From assembly GCA_965644295.1 (NCBI GenBank), contig CBFFRP010000247.1, positions 106,194 through 170,193 of the forward strand: a stretch of DNA of 64,000 nt, in the 5' to 3' direction. The translations under genes and the position numbers were made by a program. Of the stretch, positions 10,438 to 22,114 are shown one piece after another. Origin of the DNA: Paraphysomonas bandaiensis (lineage: Eukaryota; Chrysophyceae). Every line of letters starts with the position of its first letter. Within the stretch, counting starts at the first letter, position 1. The notes under the pieces were generated by a model. The model searched no databases. It was given only the letters and a program-made list of their open reading frames with translations, and was not told the DNA's origin.

Positions 10438-12569
10438 AACAGCACGACAGTAACCGTATCTTTATATCCATCTACAGTACATATAAATATATGGTAATTT
10501 TGCTGAAACTTTCCTTTTTTCTTAGAAAAGTGCAGTTTTCAGGCAATAAAAAGGGTGAAAAAGTTAATATTTGGATGAGAAATTGCTGTACGGTATCTAC
10601 GAATGTGATGCAGGAGTTGTACGATATTTCCAGGATACGTCCCTCCATTGTGCGTACTTTTGTATATTGTACTTCACTACATACTACTTGTATACAAGAG
10701 TACAGGACGTATGGTACGTGGTGGTGATTTCTCAACTGCCAGGACGATTCAAGTCTAGCGTAGACTTAGCTGAAGCTTGCATGTCACCACACAACACAAA
10801 GAATATACATTGCTAACAATCTATGCATTGCTTACAGGGTATATCGAGAGAGTGTGTGTCTGCTAGCAGACTGTAGCACATATGTTGCTCTCCATGATCA
10901 ATGGGTTGACTGTGTATATCCGTATATATGCATGAGAATGACTGTGGATCAATAATTTCACCTTCATTGTGTTCTACATATAAGCATCTTGCAATATGGA
11001 TTCGGATTTATGGAGAAGAACATGCACCAAAAGGTGCAGTACGTCATTCGTGACCATGTTGATACCGAGACTACTTTAAGGTTGTTATCCGACTATTGTT
11101 TTCTTTGGCATATTATTCATGGAAGTTGCTGCATTGATCTATTGGAATCTACTGCTAGCAACTGATTTATGGCTTTACTCCTAATATACGAATAATTTAC
11201 ATGAAGCCTGAGTGAGTGGGCTTGTGGGTGTATGAGTTATATGCAAAACGGCCCAGCCAACACTCATACATGCTGGACCTGGAGTTGCAGTATGCGATAG
11301 CTGATCGTGGAGTCTATTCCTGTCAGCGCTGTAGTAGAACACTGGGGCAAATTATCCACCCCTTTAATTCTACACGAACGAGTAGCACTGTTCTTGTATC
11401 GCCTCGTATTTTTTGATGGAGCTGCAAGAGAGGGACCTGAGGAAGACAGTAAAATATATCGGGGCTATGAATCCACAGCGCTTCCAGCGCTCACTCGTAA
11501 AGTTCGTAGAGATGTCAATGTGCGAGGACAGTGGAATCAGCAGCGTAAAAAAGTCATAGTTCATTCCTTTACCAAGGAAGGAAAGGAAAGAAGTATACCA
11601 CCTTATCCAATGCTTATCATAGATCAACTACGGAGTCTACCGCCAAATCAGTGTATGGTAAGATGTTTGCAGCATGTAATGTATTTAATTCCCAGATTTA
11701 AAATAGGATATGGCTTGATCGGCATGTTAGTGGAAGGCATCTGGGCGAAAATGGAAAGCTCGGCTGTGTATTCAAAAATACATTCAATGCGTATTCTAAT
11801 ATAAGTTCCATAGGTACAAATAGTATTGATTATTGTAGTTTCGGTATTGCGTTAGGTACTGATTTGTTCAAACATGCTGATACTCTATCTGATGAGTCTT
11901 GACGTAGAGGGATACCATGATTGGTTTACTCAGTTTTGTAATAATTGCATGTTATATCTTAAGTAACTTAGGGTTAGAGACTATGGTTTAATGTGCTTGT
12001 AGGGCTAGTGCTATGTAACAATGGCCCAAGATTGATATAACCTCATTCCCAGTTATAGTGCACTAACTAGATCTAAAGATTACTGAGTACTTGCATGGTC
12101 CATACATCATACACAATTATGAGAAATCCGACGCATATACTGGAGGGTGAAGGGGGTTAATCCAGTGCCTTTATAGTAGGCCTACCCAATACATAAATGG
12201 GCCATGTGTTTGCTACGCCACATTCGGTCACTTTCAAACCCTTTTTGATTGTATGTCAGCCGAAATAGAAGATTGCGTGGAAAAGTAGGCGAGTGCGCAT
12301 AATGTATAATTCGCGCAAAATTTCATCAATATATGTGTTGCTTGCCAAATGTCTCGGTGAGTCTACCCTGTGCTTCAGTTACTCGTAGCAATATAGTACA
12401 TTCTGGTGGTTGATATAGGTGCTTAATTACATTTTTCTTTCATATTGTGAATTATTAGATACCCCTTTGAGATAGCACAGCTAATTACCAGCCATAGGTT
12501 ACTCATCGCAACAACTGTGTTGAAAACTATAACAGTCAACCAGTGAGTGTTGTTCAATCTGTGAACTGA
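10438..12569. other. Intergenic region with one coding-like remnant
   Basis: Apart from the remnant at 11011-11804, this stretch holds only short frames. A diverged piece of dispersed repeat R1 lies at about 12290-12520; GTGAATTATTAGATACCC in it recurs near 15560. Confidence 0.5.
11011..11804 (+). pseudogene. Possible broken or spliced coding remnant, unrecognised
   Basis: Several coding-like frames lie in series without a clean gene model. They are 11011-11160 (begins MEKNMHQKVQYVIRD), 11216-11300 (ends LELQYAIADRG) and, in another frame, 11301-11655 (WGKLSTPLILHERVALFLYR to SIPPYPMLIIDQLRS), followed by a possible donor GTAAGA at 11656. The frame change near 11300 can be read either as a frameshift or as a short intron ending GCGATAG. 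No family is recognised. Confidence 0.3.
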
Positions 12570-13544
12570 TTACGTAAGTATACGGTGAATCAGAAAACAG
12601 AAGGCTTTCTTGTCAGCCTTCGATCTCCCTCGAAAAAGATGCCAAGCTGTGGCTTCGATTATGTCAGCTTTAGAATGCTCCGCTTCATTCTCTTGAAGCA
12701 AATTCGATTTACCAAAGGAATCATACACTTCTGAGAGTTTAGTATTCGTGCAAGCATTAGTCACAGCTTTCTCGACATCGTTGGTTTTTTTGTTCACCTC
12801 ATTTATAGCACGAAGAACATAGATTAACCTGTCACCGCAAAATTTAGCGATAGAAAAGGCGCCCAACTCTGGATGCTGTCCAGTTCTGGATTCTATTGTT
12901 TTGTTTATGGCACCCTTCACATGACTGATCCCCTTTGAACTTTCCGTACCATACAGATCCCTGACGACCACATCGCATAAACTTTTCTTTGCCTTGGCCT
13001 TCTTTGCCTTTGGCTTAGCCTGTTGTATGTTGCCAGTAGAATCCGCTGGAGTTCGCAATCTACTGTCAGAAGTGGAAAGTTTTTTTTTGACTTCATCCAA
13101 GGTTAGGCAGTCGCTGCAGCGTATAGCACCCTTCAATTCGTTTTGGATATTTGGAGGCTGAAAACCTGTGTGGCTCTGAGGCCAATACACAATCACGTCT
13201 GTTGTCTTAAAAAGAGTAGTGACAGTTGAGACAAATGCATGGAACCACGTCGTCAATCGCCGAGCATTCGGATTGCATACAAGCACAATAGCCGCCTTTG
13301 TGACCTTATCTTCCTTCAAAGCATTGCTCAGTTGTCCAGTGGAGCTGCTGTGGTTCTTTGAGTCCAGTCCAACCGTATCATAATAAGTATATCCTCCGTG
13401 ACGATGCTTCTCAACACTTTCAGTTCCATCTTTGAACGGATCACTTGAGACGTTAGCAGTAGACTTACCAGTGCACTGGTTGATAAATGTGCTTTTACCT
13501 ACACCAGCAGCACCCAGAACAATTACAGCAGTGGTAGAATTCAT
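12570..13544 (-). CDS. P-loop GTPase-like protein
   Basis: An intronless frame of 324 residues. The Walker A/G1 motif GAAGVGKST is at residues 11-19, and a G3-like DTVG is at residues 56-59 after a hydrophilic switch region. This is the arrangement of small translation-factor-class GTPases such as the AIG1/GIMAP and MMR_HSR1 groups. I see no clear G4 (N/TKxD); VLVCNPNARR stands where a G4 strand might be, so nucleotide specificity is uncertain. A Lys/Ala-rich patch (KPKAKKAKAKKS) near the middle resembles a nuclear signal or a linker. No membrane segment. The gene is divergent from the orphan protein at 13878, 330 bp away, and may share its promoter region. Confidence 0.75.
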   Translation of the reverse strand: MNSTTAVIVLGAAGVGKSTFINQCTGKSTANVSSDPFKDGTESVEKHRHGGYTYYDTVGLDSKNHSSSTGQLSNALKEDKVTKAAIVLVCNPNARRLTTWFHAFVSTVTTLFKTTDVIVYWPQSHTGFQPPNIQNELKGAIRCSDCLTLDEVKKKLSTSDSRLRTPADSTGNIQQAKPKAKKAKAKKSLCDVVVRDLYGTESSKGISHVKGAINKTIESRTGQHPELGAFSIAKFCGDRLIYVLRAINEVNKKTNDVEKAVTNACTNTKLSEVYDSFGKSNLLQENEAEHSKADIIEATAWHLFRGRSKADKKAFCFLIHRILT

Positions 13545-13877
13545 CTTGTTTAGTGTATAATCTTATTAAGTGTGTGTATGAAGGAATTGAAGGGAGTGCA
13601 TGATCGCAGGGTTGTATTGAGGTCATCGCCCACAAAAAATCCAGGCTTTTTTGATGCATGTTGTTTTTTGCGAATATATTTTAGAGAAATAACGAAAAAA
13701 GATCGATTTTTTTGATGGATCGACATATTCTGCTGCATCACAGATAGCTAACATATAGAAAAACACGTAGGATCTCAAATGTCTGGATATTCAGACACTA
13801 AGCAGATGGGAGGTGATGGGGATATATAGCCAATCATATCACCTGTAATTGTATTAACGACTTATGATTGGATAGAC

Positions 13878-14885
13878 ATGCTTGCAGGTCCCATTTCTGG
13901 ATTCACGGCATGTGTGAGCGATATGCTGCTATGCACACTGCACAATATCACTATGAAGGACATAACATATAGATATATACATGCAGGTAGATATAAAAGA
14001 CATCAGATAATATCTTCAGCAACACTAAACGAGATGGAGTTTAAGGATAAAGTATGGCACACTGTACAATCCATGTATCACTACATTGAAGCTAAGAGAA
14101 CGGACAGAGATATCTTGAAGGGGCAAATAGAAGAGACTTCATTCTTCACAACTTGTAACAAACAACGAGTACAGATAAAATCAAGTATTTTGACACGAAA
14201 ATTGTGTTTTGTTAACCTGATTATACGTCATGATGTGGAACAAGTTAGACAGCAATACGACCAAGACACTGATGTAAAGGCAGTTGAATCGAAGTTTAAA
14301 GATCTTGTCTCACTTATGTGGACGGGATCTAAACAAGATAACAGCAATAATGAGTACGGAAATGATGATCTTAATGAATTATTTGAACAATGTGAAGATG
14401 CTGACAAAGCGAACCACTGGATACTATTACTGATGACTTATTATGCCAAAGTAATATTAGTACAACGAAGTCAAGATGTCGATAGGCCTCATACAGAACG
14501 AAGATTTGTAGAGAATATGACGAATATAAGGTTTGGAGAATACTCTTTGGGACATATTGCTGTGAAGGGGCAAACAGTTGGTGATATTATCCGTGAATGT
14601 AAAGTTGAGGATAAGTTTCCCCCAGGATGCACAGAGCGAAGACTTATTGGAGATGGTGCTAAGATAGAGTTAGGTACAAAATATATGCCTAAAATAAATT
14701 ATGGCGACTACAAAGCAGTTGTATATTTTCACCCGAGGATGATAAATTGTGTAAAAAGACATATTGAGTTCCATTTAGGGGAAAGTCACCTTCGAAGCTT
14801 CGGCAATTGGAAGAAGAGGGAAATTGATTCTACTGATTTAAGTGTTAAAAATGCAAAAGTAAAATATGAGACAGCAAGAGAATAA
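13878..14885 (+). CDS. Orphan hydrophilic protein beside the GTPase-like gene
   Basis: An intronless frame of 335 residues. The start is uncertain: the ATG at 14034 (MEFKDKVWHTVQSMYHYIEA) lies just after a TATAAAAG-like sequence near 13995 and may be the true one, giving about 283 residues. The body is charged and mostly helical, with an acidic stretch (YGNDDLNELFEQCEDADK) and a conserved-looking C-terminal part (LGHIAVKGQTVGDIIREC). No signal peptide, membrane span or catalytic motif is visible. I do not recognise the family. Its head-to-head position with the GTPase-like gene makes co-expression plausible. Confidence 0.6.
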   Translation: MLAGPISGFTACVSDMLLCTLHNITMKDITYRYIHAGRYKRHQIISSATLNEMEFKDKVWHTVQSMYHYIEAKRTDRDILKGQIEETSFFTTCNKQRVQIKSSILTRKLCFVNLIIRHDVEQVRQQYDQDTDVKAVESKFKDLVSLMWTGSKQDNSNNEYGNDDLNELFEQCEDADKANHWILLLMTYYAKVILVQRSQDVDRPHTERRFVENMTNIRFGEYSLGHIAVKGQTVGDIIRECKVEDKFPPGCTERRLIGDGAKIELGTKYMPKINYGDYKAVVYFHPRMINCVKRHIEFHLGESHLRSFGNWKKREIDSTDLSVKNAKVKYETARE

Positions 14886-16457
14886 CGTTCTACCGACTCT
14901 TATTCTCAGTCTTTCCTTCGTTAGTTATCGTTATAATTCGATATGTCTAAATAATTGTTGTCTCATTAGTTGTTGTATTACAGTATTGATCATTTAGTCC
15001 TACGTTCTTGTCTTGATTTTGATTCACTGTGATGTAGCATATCAATGCTATAATACTGTACATTGCGACTAGCTTCAATCAATATATAATACAATATGCA
15101 CTCTAGCATGACAATATATACTGAGGAAAACTCCTGTAAAATATAAACTTATGAAATCATTACCTGTTAATGTTCCTTCATGCTTTAAATCACTACAAAA
15201 TGTATCTCTACGAGTTTTGTTTTCCTCTTTTCTATATTCCAACAATAACGCATGCTATAACAGGATATGAATAACATTAAAGCTATAAACTAGAAACAAA
15301 CATTATGATATAGGCTTGAAAACTTAAGATATATCTGTATGTTAGAAAAGATTTTGATTGTAAAATATATACCCTTAAATATACCCCAAGCTATATTGCT
15401 CCCACTTCCCCGAAAGTCATGTGTATGAGCTATGCATGCATAGAGTAAATCTAGCTGGAGATTTTAATAAGATCTATGCGTTGCATAGTTTATTCATTCT
15501 AGCACTGTACTAGATCACGCCCTCGGAATAGAGCAATTATTGTTTTCTTTTATATTATGAATTATTAGATACCCTATTCGAGTTCGTTAAGCAAATACTG
15601 ATTACAATAACTGTGTCTTGTATTTGTTTCTAGCCAAACGCACCGCCCGTAGGACCTTCACTACGACTACACTGTTGGAATGGGGCACACTCTACTATTT
15701 CTTTCTTCTTCATGCAATGAGATGTTAATTTTAGAACCTGTTAATTGCTTGAAACCTTTGAATTGATATTCTATAGCTAGACTGATATATATGACCTTTG
15801 ATAAATAGATTTGACGGGAATAAAGACGAGTGTCAATTTGCGGCTTCATAACTGCGGAAATCGATGCACCTTAATTAACTTTTGTTGATATAATTACGAT
15901 ATATACGGTAAGAGTATTTTACCAGATCCAACACTATTTTCTGGTCATGCTCACCGTTAACGCAATACGTCAGAAGCGACATGATATCATATGCCTTACT
16001 ACATTGGAGATATAGTATAGCTTTTTAAAATGTTATTACTTTTGCTTATGTTTGTAGAATTTCACCGTCTTCGTTCCATGTTCTACTTCGTACGATTCAC
16101 ATAATGAATGCTGTTTGGCATTTGTTCTTCAGGTGCTTTCCCTAATTGATAAGCGTGAATATGTTCCCAGTACTCTCCCAGACAACGACAGTTCCCATCT
16201 TGAAGGCTCTATACAAGATTAGAAATTAGTATGATAAAATCCTATTAGTAAGAGGGCTGTGTAACAAGTAATTATGAATAATTAATTAATTATTAAGGAA
16301 TATTGTTCTTGCGTTCTTGCTAAACTCATGCAGCAATATCCTATACCGCCGACAAAAACTGGGTAACTCATCACGTACGAGCACAACAATAGTATTCAAA
16401 TAATTAGTATTATTAGGTTTATTGAACGACGTGTGCACTATTTCTACTACGCGTGAT
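14886..16457. other. AT-rich intergenic region with R1 fragments
   Basis: No supported gene. About 15420-15680 is a diverged fragment of dispersed repeat R1 (compare CTAGCACT..ACTA..GGTACGCTCTCGGAAT at about 8785 and the TATGAATTATTAGATACCC block at 12440). Confidence 0.5.
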
Positions 16458-18309
16458 TCACGCATTCTCATCGTCGACATTGATATCCTCCAGAATGTCA
16501 TCCAGACATAGTATTTCGCTACCTCTCGCAGAATCCCTACCAGGTTCTGGAACTGTTGAAGACACAGTGGTCATTTCAGTCTCGGAGAGGACGCCTACAT
16601 CACTGTCAGTAGGACGACTTACACCTGTGGAGGGGTTGCTATCATCGCCACGCAAAGGGCCAGCAGCAGTTTGACTAGAAGAAATTGACCTCGGATCCAT
16701 ATTCATAGCCTCCACTTGTCCACTGGTCTGCTCCTGACCAGAAGGTCTACTGGAAGCACTAGAGACTGGAGCATTAACCTGAGAGGTAGTAGTGGCTCCA
16801 GAGTGCTGCTGCTGTGGATGTGGGGCGAAATGTCGAACTACTACGTGCCTTCCCCCCCCCCTACCCTGGCGAACCATTATTCTTCCCCCCCCCCAACCCT
16901 GGCGAATCATTGTTGTTCCACCTCTCACGACATTAGCACCATGCTGATCATGCATAGGCTGCTGCTGGGGGTGCATCATATTCGGTACAGTATTGGTAGG
17001 GTGATTCAAGGACGATGTTTGTGCCCACGCTGTCTGAGTGGTAGAAGGGGGAGAAGGCCTTCCTGTTAAAGCTGGACAAAATACTTCCTGTGCATTGATA
17101 CCACGAACACTGTTAGCAAGATGCCCACACGCAGCTGACATATGGCTCAGCATGGCAGATATGTTCAGCGCTTGAGTTTGTGCAGACACCACTTCATGAG
17201 GTTCAATAGTATTAACACCAGTCGAACGATTTTCTGTGAAGTACACAGTGAATACTTAGCTTCAAACAATACCAGTGGGGACATACAGTCCACAAACACA
17301 TACACCATATCACTTGCAACATGTAAAACAGTAACAAGACAAGAGTCTCACCATGGGCTTGTTGAAGGTTCCCAACAAGTGGTTGCAGTGCTTCATTCAC
17401 ATCAGACATAGCACGCTGTAGTGTCGCCAATGACAAAGCCAGACTCTGCGTAGAATTTTCATAGGGGTTGTGCTGTTGCTGCTGATATGCTGCTCCTGGT
17501 AATAGACTGGATAAAGCATGCAGGTGAGATGTCCCCATCACAATATCATTAGATGCAGACATTTCGGTGGATCCTCCTGTATGTGCGGTGTGATGGGTGT
17601 GGTGTACACGTACTCGATGCTGTGGCTGTGTGTGCAGGTATTGTGGTTGCGGCTGAGGTTGTCCTTGTGGTGGTGGCATCTGAGTATGTGACTGCTGTGG
17701 CTGTGCTGGAACACTAGAATCAATGGTAGGGCCAGATTGTGGCATGCTGTTGCTTTCCATTGGACTGGTACTATTTGAACCACTATTAGCCCCAGTATCA
17801 GACTCGTTGGCATCGTTCGCTCCACTCGGCTGAGGTGGAGGTGGTTGGCTTTGGGGAGAGAGTCCTTGTTGAGCAACAGACATCATTTGATTCACGATTG
17901 CTTGAATTTCAGGAGGCATTCCATTAGATCCCACTTCTGAACTATCGATTGTCATAGAACCAACCATCACACCATTTCCCAGAGTCTGTACGTGCACGCC
18001 GCGTGGTAGAGGTGCAGGCATTGCCGGAGGTGTAGTTTGTGAAGTAGTTGAAGGTGGGGTAGGATTAGAAGCCGGAACATTATCAGGTCGTATTACAATA
18101 TGCACAACAGAATCTTCTGTTATTGAATAATCACTCAGTGTTTGATTGTCTTTAAGGACACGGCCGCAATATATGAGTCTCTGTCTGTCGACAGCCACGT
18201 CTATAGCACTCAACACCTTCGCTTTCACTGCCGATATCTTCGTATCCACCCCATCAAATAGATCGACTGTAAACATTTCTCCATCCATTTTCTTTACTTT
18301 CAATAACAT
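16458..18309 (-). CDS. BAG6-like ubiquitin-domain protein
   Basis: Two exons, 18309-17352 and 17233-16458 (TGA), encode 577 residues; the 118-nt intron is in phase 1. Residues 1-72 form a ubiquitin-like domain, with the hallmark DRQRLIYCGRVLKDNQTLSDY and HIVIRP at its end. A Pro/Gln/Ser-rich region follows, containing a BAG6-type GVHVQTLGNGVMVGS stretch, then a Gly/Arg/Val patch (RQGWGGGRIMVRQGRGGGR) encoded across poly-C runs, and an acidic C-terminus (DDILEDINVDDEN). BAG6 is a chaperone of tail-anchored and mislocalised proteins. A ubiquilin is the main alternative, but no UBA domain is visible at the C-terminus. The UBL call is firm; BAG6 orthology is moderate. The poly-C runs (16851-16860 and 16887-16896) are places where sequencing errors could hide. 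Confidence 0.8.
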
Positions 18310-18845
18310 CTTCACAGTAATGTATGTGTATGTATGTGTGTATGTGTATGTGTGTGTGTATGTGTGTGTGTGTGTGTATGCTAGCAGGAGACGCTCTGTA
18401 TGTTCTATCAGCCTACTGTGAGTGGGACAGAACACTGACAACCTTTAGATGTATAGCTAGTGAGATCTATCAATAGATGGAGTTCAGTTCACTTGATATG
18501 AGGGTCATACGACACTGATAGTATAGTCAACTGGGCTGTATATACACACATACATACATACATACATACATACACTGACTGCTGTATCATACCTTCCATA
18601 ATTCTTCCATTATATTATTGCTAGAAACCCTTAATTTTAGTATTAGAAACATAGAGTTTGGATATATATCTAGAGGTTTTCGAGAAATTGGAATATTTTT
18701 CTGGGGTTTTATCTTCTACTAAACTCCCCATTCGTCCGGGAGAGATCCGTTTAAGTTTGGAACAGATATCCAACCAACCCGTCCCTCCTATAATGACCAT
18801 TAAAACCCACCGAAGTGTGTAATTGGAAACCCCAGTTTTTATTGG
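18310..18845. repeat. Leader repeats and flank upstream of the BAG6-like gene
   Basis: 18318-18382 is a TATGTGTG/GT-rich tract that starts within 10 bp of the start codon. 18546-18574 is a short CATA tract. The rest shows no gene and leads into the mobile block. Confidence 0.8.
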
Positions 18846-19158
18846 TTTGTGTAATTCTAATTACACAGGAGGAAAACATCACCCACACAAACGACTGCGA
18901 TTTTGAGATTTTTCGAAACAAACAGATCTGTGTAATTCTAATTACACAGGAGTAAACAGATTTTTAACCTATTTTTGAAGGCACCCAATTCACAAAATTG
19001 TTTTTTTTGCTTAAAAAGCCTTGATTTTATGTTACAGTGATGAACAGTTGATTTGTTCGTTGAACCAAAAGGATATATGCATTATGATATCTTAAGAGGC
19101 TAATATTTCGTAGAATAATCTGCTATAGAACGAACTGAGAGTATTACCTATAGACAAA

Positions 19159-21301
19159 ATGGATCCTGCAGCATTAGACCTAGTGATTCAAGGACAAAAG
19201 GAGAGGAATGTATTGGAAGAGTCCAAAAAAGGATATTTATCTAGAATGTCCACACTGACTCGAATACTAAACGACTCATATATACGACTGGACGCAATTG
19301 AAACAGATGATGATGGTTTGGCACTAATGCATACAGGACAAGCACGCAAACTTTGTAAACTTAAATTACCTATAGCAGAACATACAGCAGAAGTTCTCTT
19401 TGCTGCAATATCAGTCGATCCGACACTTCCCAGAAAGCGGAAAGTAAGAACAGAGATAGATGACTGTCAAGAAGTAGAAGAAGATCTGTTAAACCCAGGA
19501 AAAAACCTTGTGACAGTATCAGCCCAAACTTACCAGAATTACAAATCTGCATTGCGGTGGTGGCATGAGTATGACTGTCCGGCCATGGACAAAATTGGGC
19601 ACCCTTGGCCACCGAAGGTTGACCTAGCATGCAAAACTGCTATTGCTGCATACAAACGTGATATAGGTGCCAAGAAGGAATTTGAATGAGGGAAGAGTGC
19701 TTTACTGGTTATGTAGCAATCACTCGATATGAGACCATGGCAAAGGATTGGAATGAGCTTGCAACTGCATTTGTACAACTAAAGCTGATCAAGCCGGTGA
19801 GAGCACGAGCGATGTAAAGCGTCTTTACGCGAACCCATTTAACCCTGCGATCTGTATAGCACTTCATTTAGCTGTATATAGTTGGTGCAAGCGCCGGGAT
19901 GACTCAAACAATATTCGATTGTTTGATGGCAAAGACCAAAACAAAAGATATTACAATATTTTGATGCAAGCTGTACGCGAAATCGATCCAACAGTTGACC
20001 TGGGATGCCGCAGAGAAGATATAGGTACCCATAGCAATCGCAAGTTTGCGGAGTCAACATCAGTATCAAAAATTGATGGACCCAGCCGTACACAGGTATG
20101 CCTCAGAGCAGGACAGGGTGTCGGTAAGACGCAAGATTGCTACATGTTTCAAGAGGAGTGTGGGGATGCTTTGGTTGGTAGAACTACAGCTCAGTTGAAA
20201 ATGACTCCTGATGAATTTGACATCTTGCCTCCTCACTTTGATAACGAGACGTTACAATATTTAGTTGAGTTTGGGTGGGAGAATATTATTGATGGTTTCG
20301 CTTATTACTCAGAATCGTGGAAGAATAGGATTCTTCCCAAGCTGTTAGCATCTTTAGTTTATCATTGGAGTGAGGGAAATTTGCAAGATTTATACCCTGC
20401 AGATCATCCAATATTTGCTCAACGAATCTTTACGGACCAGACTTTAATCAAAAGCCTAGCTTCAAAAGTTATTTTGGTTCATAATTATTGTCAGAAGACA
20501 CATATGAGTGCGGAAGGTGTTCCAGGCATAATTCTAATAACCCGAGAGTTGCGAGAATTTCGTAAGCATTACGACAATACTTGTTCTAATTATGATAATA
20601 GGATTGCCGAATTTAGCGCCTTGCTTAAGACAGCGATTGATGATGTACCAAAAGTAGTTGTTAATATGATACTTGAGAAATTCAGAATCGATGGGGTAGT
20701 TCCCATGACAGCGGCTGACATTCGTGCAATGATAATTGAAGTGATGGGGGCCAATGATAGTCCCTATGCTAAGCTATCTGAGCAACTTAGTGTAACGAAT
20801 AGTCAGCTAAGTCATCACGGAGCAATTCTAGAAAGATTAGATACTGGGACTAATACGAGAAACCGTCTCACAACTGCAGATGTTCCTAGCTCCTGTGGTG
20901 ATGTTCATACATGGCCTGATGTAGACGGGCGTTTTCATCGTGTTCCCTTAGGATTCAAATTTCCAAGTTATAATGTTCAGACAATGTGGAATCTTTGGTT
21001 TTTTGGTGACAGCACTAATAGAATTTGCCCCTACAGGTATATTGAACCGAAGTACGATTTGGTCACAAAACATTGTAGAACTAATAGAAGCCGCACCGTG
21101 AAAGTAATAGGACGTCTAGTAGCTTTGAATATTGAAGAAGGAAATATTAGTAAATTACGAGATGTTACGAAGGAAAATACACAAGTGTTGTTTGACTATG
21201 CTTATCCTCTGTTGATTGCAGAATGTTACGATGAAATGAGGATGCCAACTAGGAGACATGATATTAACATCAATACAATAGCAAATAGAATGAAAAAGTA
21301 A
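19159..21301 (+). pseudogene. Tyrosine recombinase of element X (two frame breaks)
   Basis: Coding sequence continues over three frames. 19159-19689 starts MDPAALDLVIQGQKE and contains a core-binding-like part (YQNYKSALRWWHEYDCP). A middle piece of about 19690-19800 reads REECFTGYVAITRYETMAKDW. The third piece, from about 19795 to 21301, reads RLYANPFNPAICIALHLAVYSW and then the catalytic half. Family features are GTHSNRK (the H-x-x-R box), LRAGQGVGKTQDCYMFQEE (putative nucleophile Tyr), GRTTAQL and DILPPHF. The C-terminus GFKFPSYNVQTMWNLWFFGD..PYRYI matches the GCR1_C DNA-binding domain typical of Cryptons. The two frame changes (about 19685 and about 19797) may be true inactivating mutations, short introns or sequence errors. 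Confidence 0.75.
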
Positions 21302-22114
21302 CTTTAATTTGAATGATAATAATACTATTACCTTTATTGTTCTTATATATGACATTATTACATGCATAAAAGAATAGAAGAAGCACATACATATAAACGA
21401 GAAAAAGCGTAATGAAGGAAGAAGAAATAATACTGACAACATTATTATTGAACTACTGTAAACATTTCAGTAGATTACTAATAATCTTGTCAGAATTAAT
21501 TGTGCAACATTCATGCAACATATTCATAACAATGGTCACTAGGAAACACAATAACATCTTGTCAGTAGTAAAAAGTACGCGCTACTGCAAGTACGTAATA
21601 TATATAACACTCATAATGAAGGATGATTTCCAGCGTAGTCGCAGGAGTTTTTGTCAGAAGTTTATAATCATGAGGTTACGTGTAATCTTGTTTATCCACA
21701 ATACCTGGCGAGTCGATGGAAGTCTAGCTCTGAATGGGGCACCACCGTTGGCCAGTGTTGGTTACCTGCGCATTACACCCTAAGAGCACTACATGAACTC
21801 TCAATCCAGAACACTTACTCAGCAGTCACTCTGCGGTATGTGGCATATAAGAAGTACCGATCTTACACCGAGATAACTTCTGCTGTATGGCACTGATACA
21901 CGTGATTTATATACTGTACAGTTTACCCAAAATATATTTTTATACAGCGTTAATGATGAATTCTATTGCTATGGTAACCCCCATATAGTATATATATGCC
22001 ATCAACATCGCTCTCTATACCCTTACATGATATGACTACAGAGTACAGTATACCGTTCTGTATTTTGCTCCCCATATACAATTACACGAAAATTACACAC
22101 TTTGGACCATTTTT
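21302..22114 (+). other. 3' region of element X
   Basis: This stretch has AT-rich sequence, an unassigned 81-codon frame at 21651-21896, and the right end. A 25-bp block at 21857-21881 (ACCGATCTTACACCGAGATA...) recurs as an exact reverse complement at 22692-22716 inside element Y. This shows that the two elements share right-end sequence in opposite orientation. Confidence 0.6.

Larger units (their letters stand above)
18846..22114 (+). mobile_element. Crypton-like tyrosine-recombinase element X
   Basis: The element is bounded on the left by two near-perfect palindromes of the form TGTGTAATTCTAATTACACA (18848-18867 and 18929-18948, 81 bp apart). On the right, two direct half-sites ATTACAC(G/A) lie at 22081-22100. 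It carries a tyrosine recombinase with a C-terminal GCR1_C-like domain. From 20363 to the right end it is almost identical to 27371-29119. The exact outer boundaries are inferred from where similarity with X' and Y begins and ends. Confidence 0.75.

Noticed and set aside
13550-13741. 63-codon frame just upstream of the GTPase-like gene
   Set aside because: Short, A/T-driven composition, and located where the leader should be.
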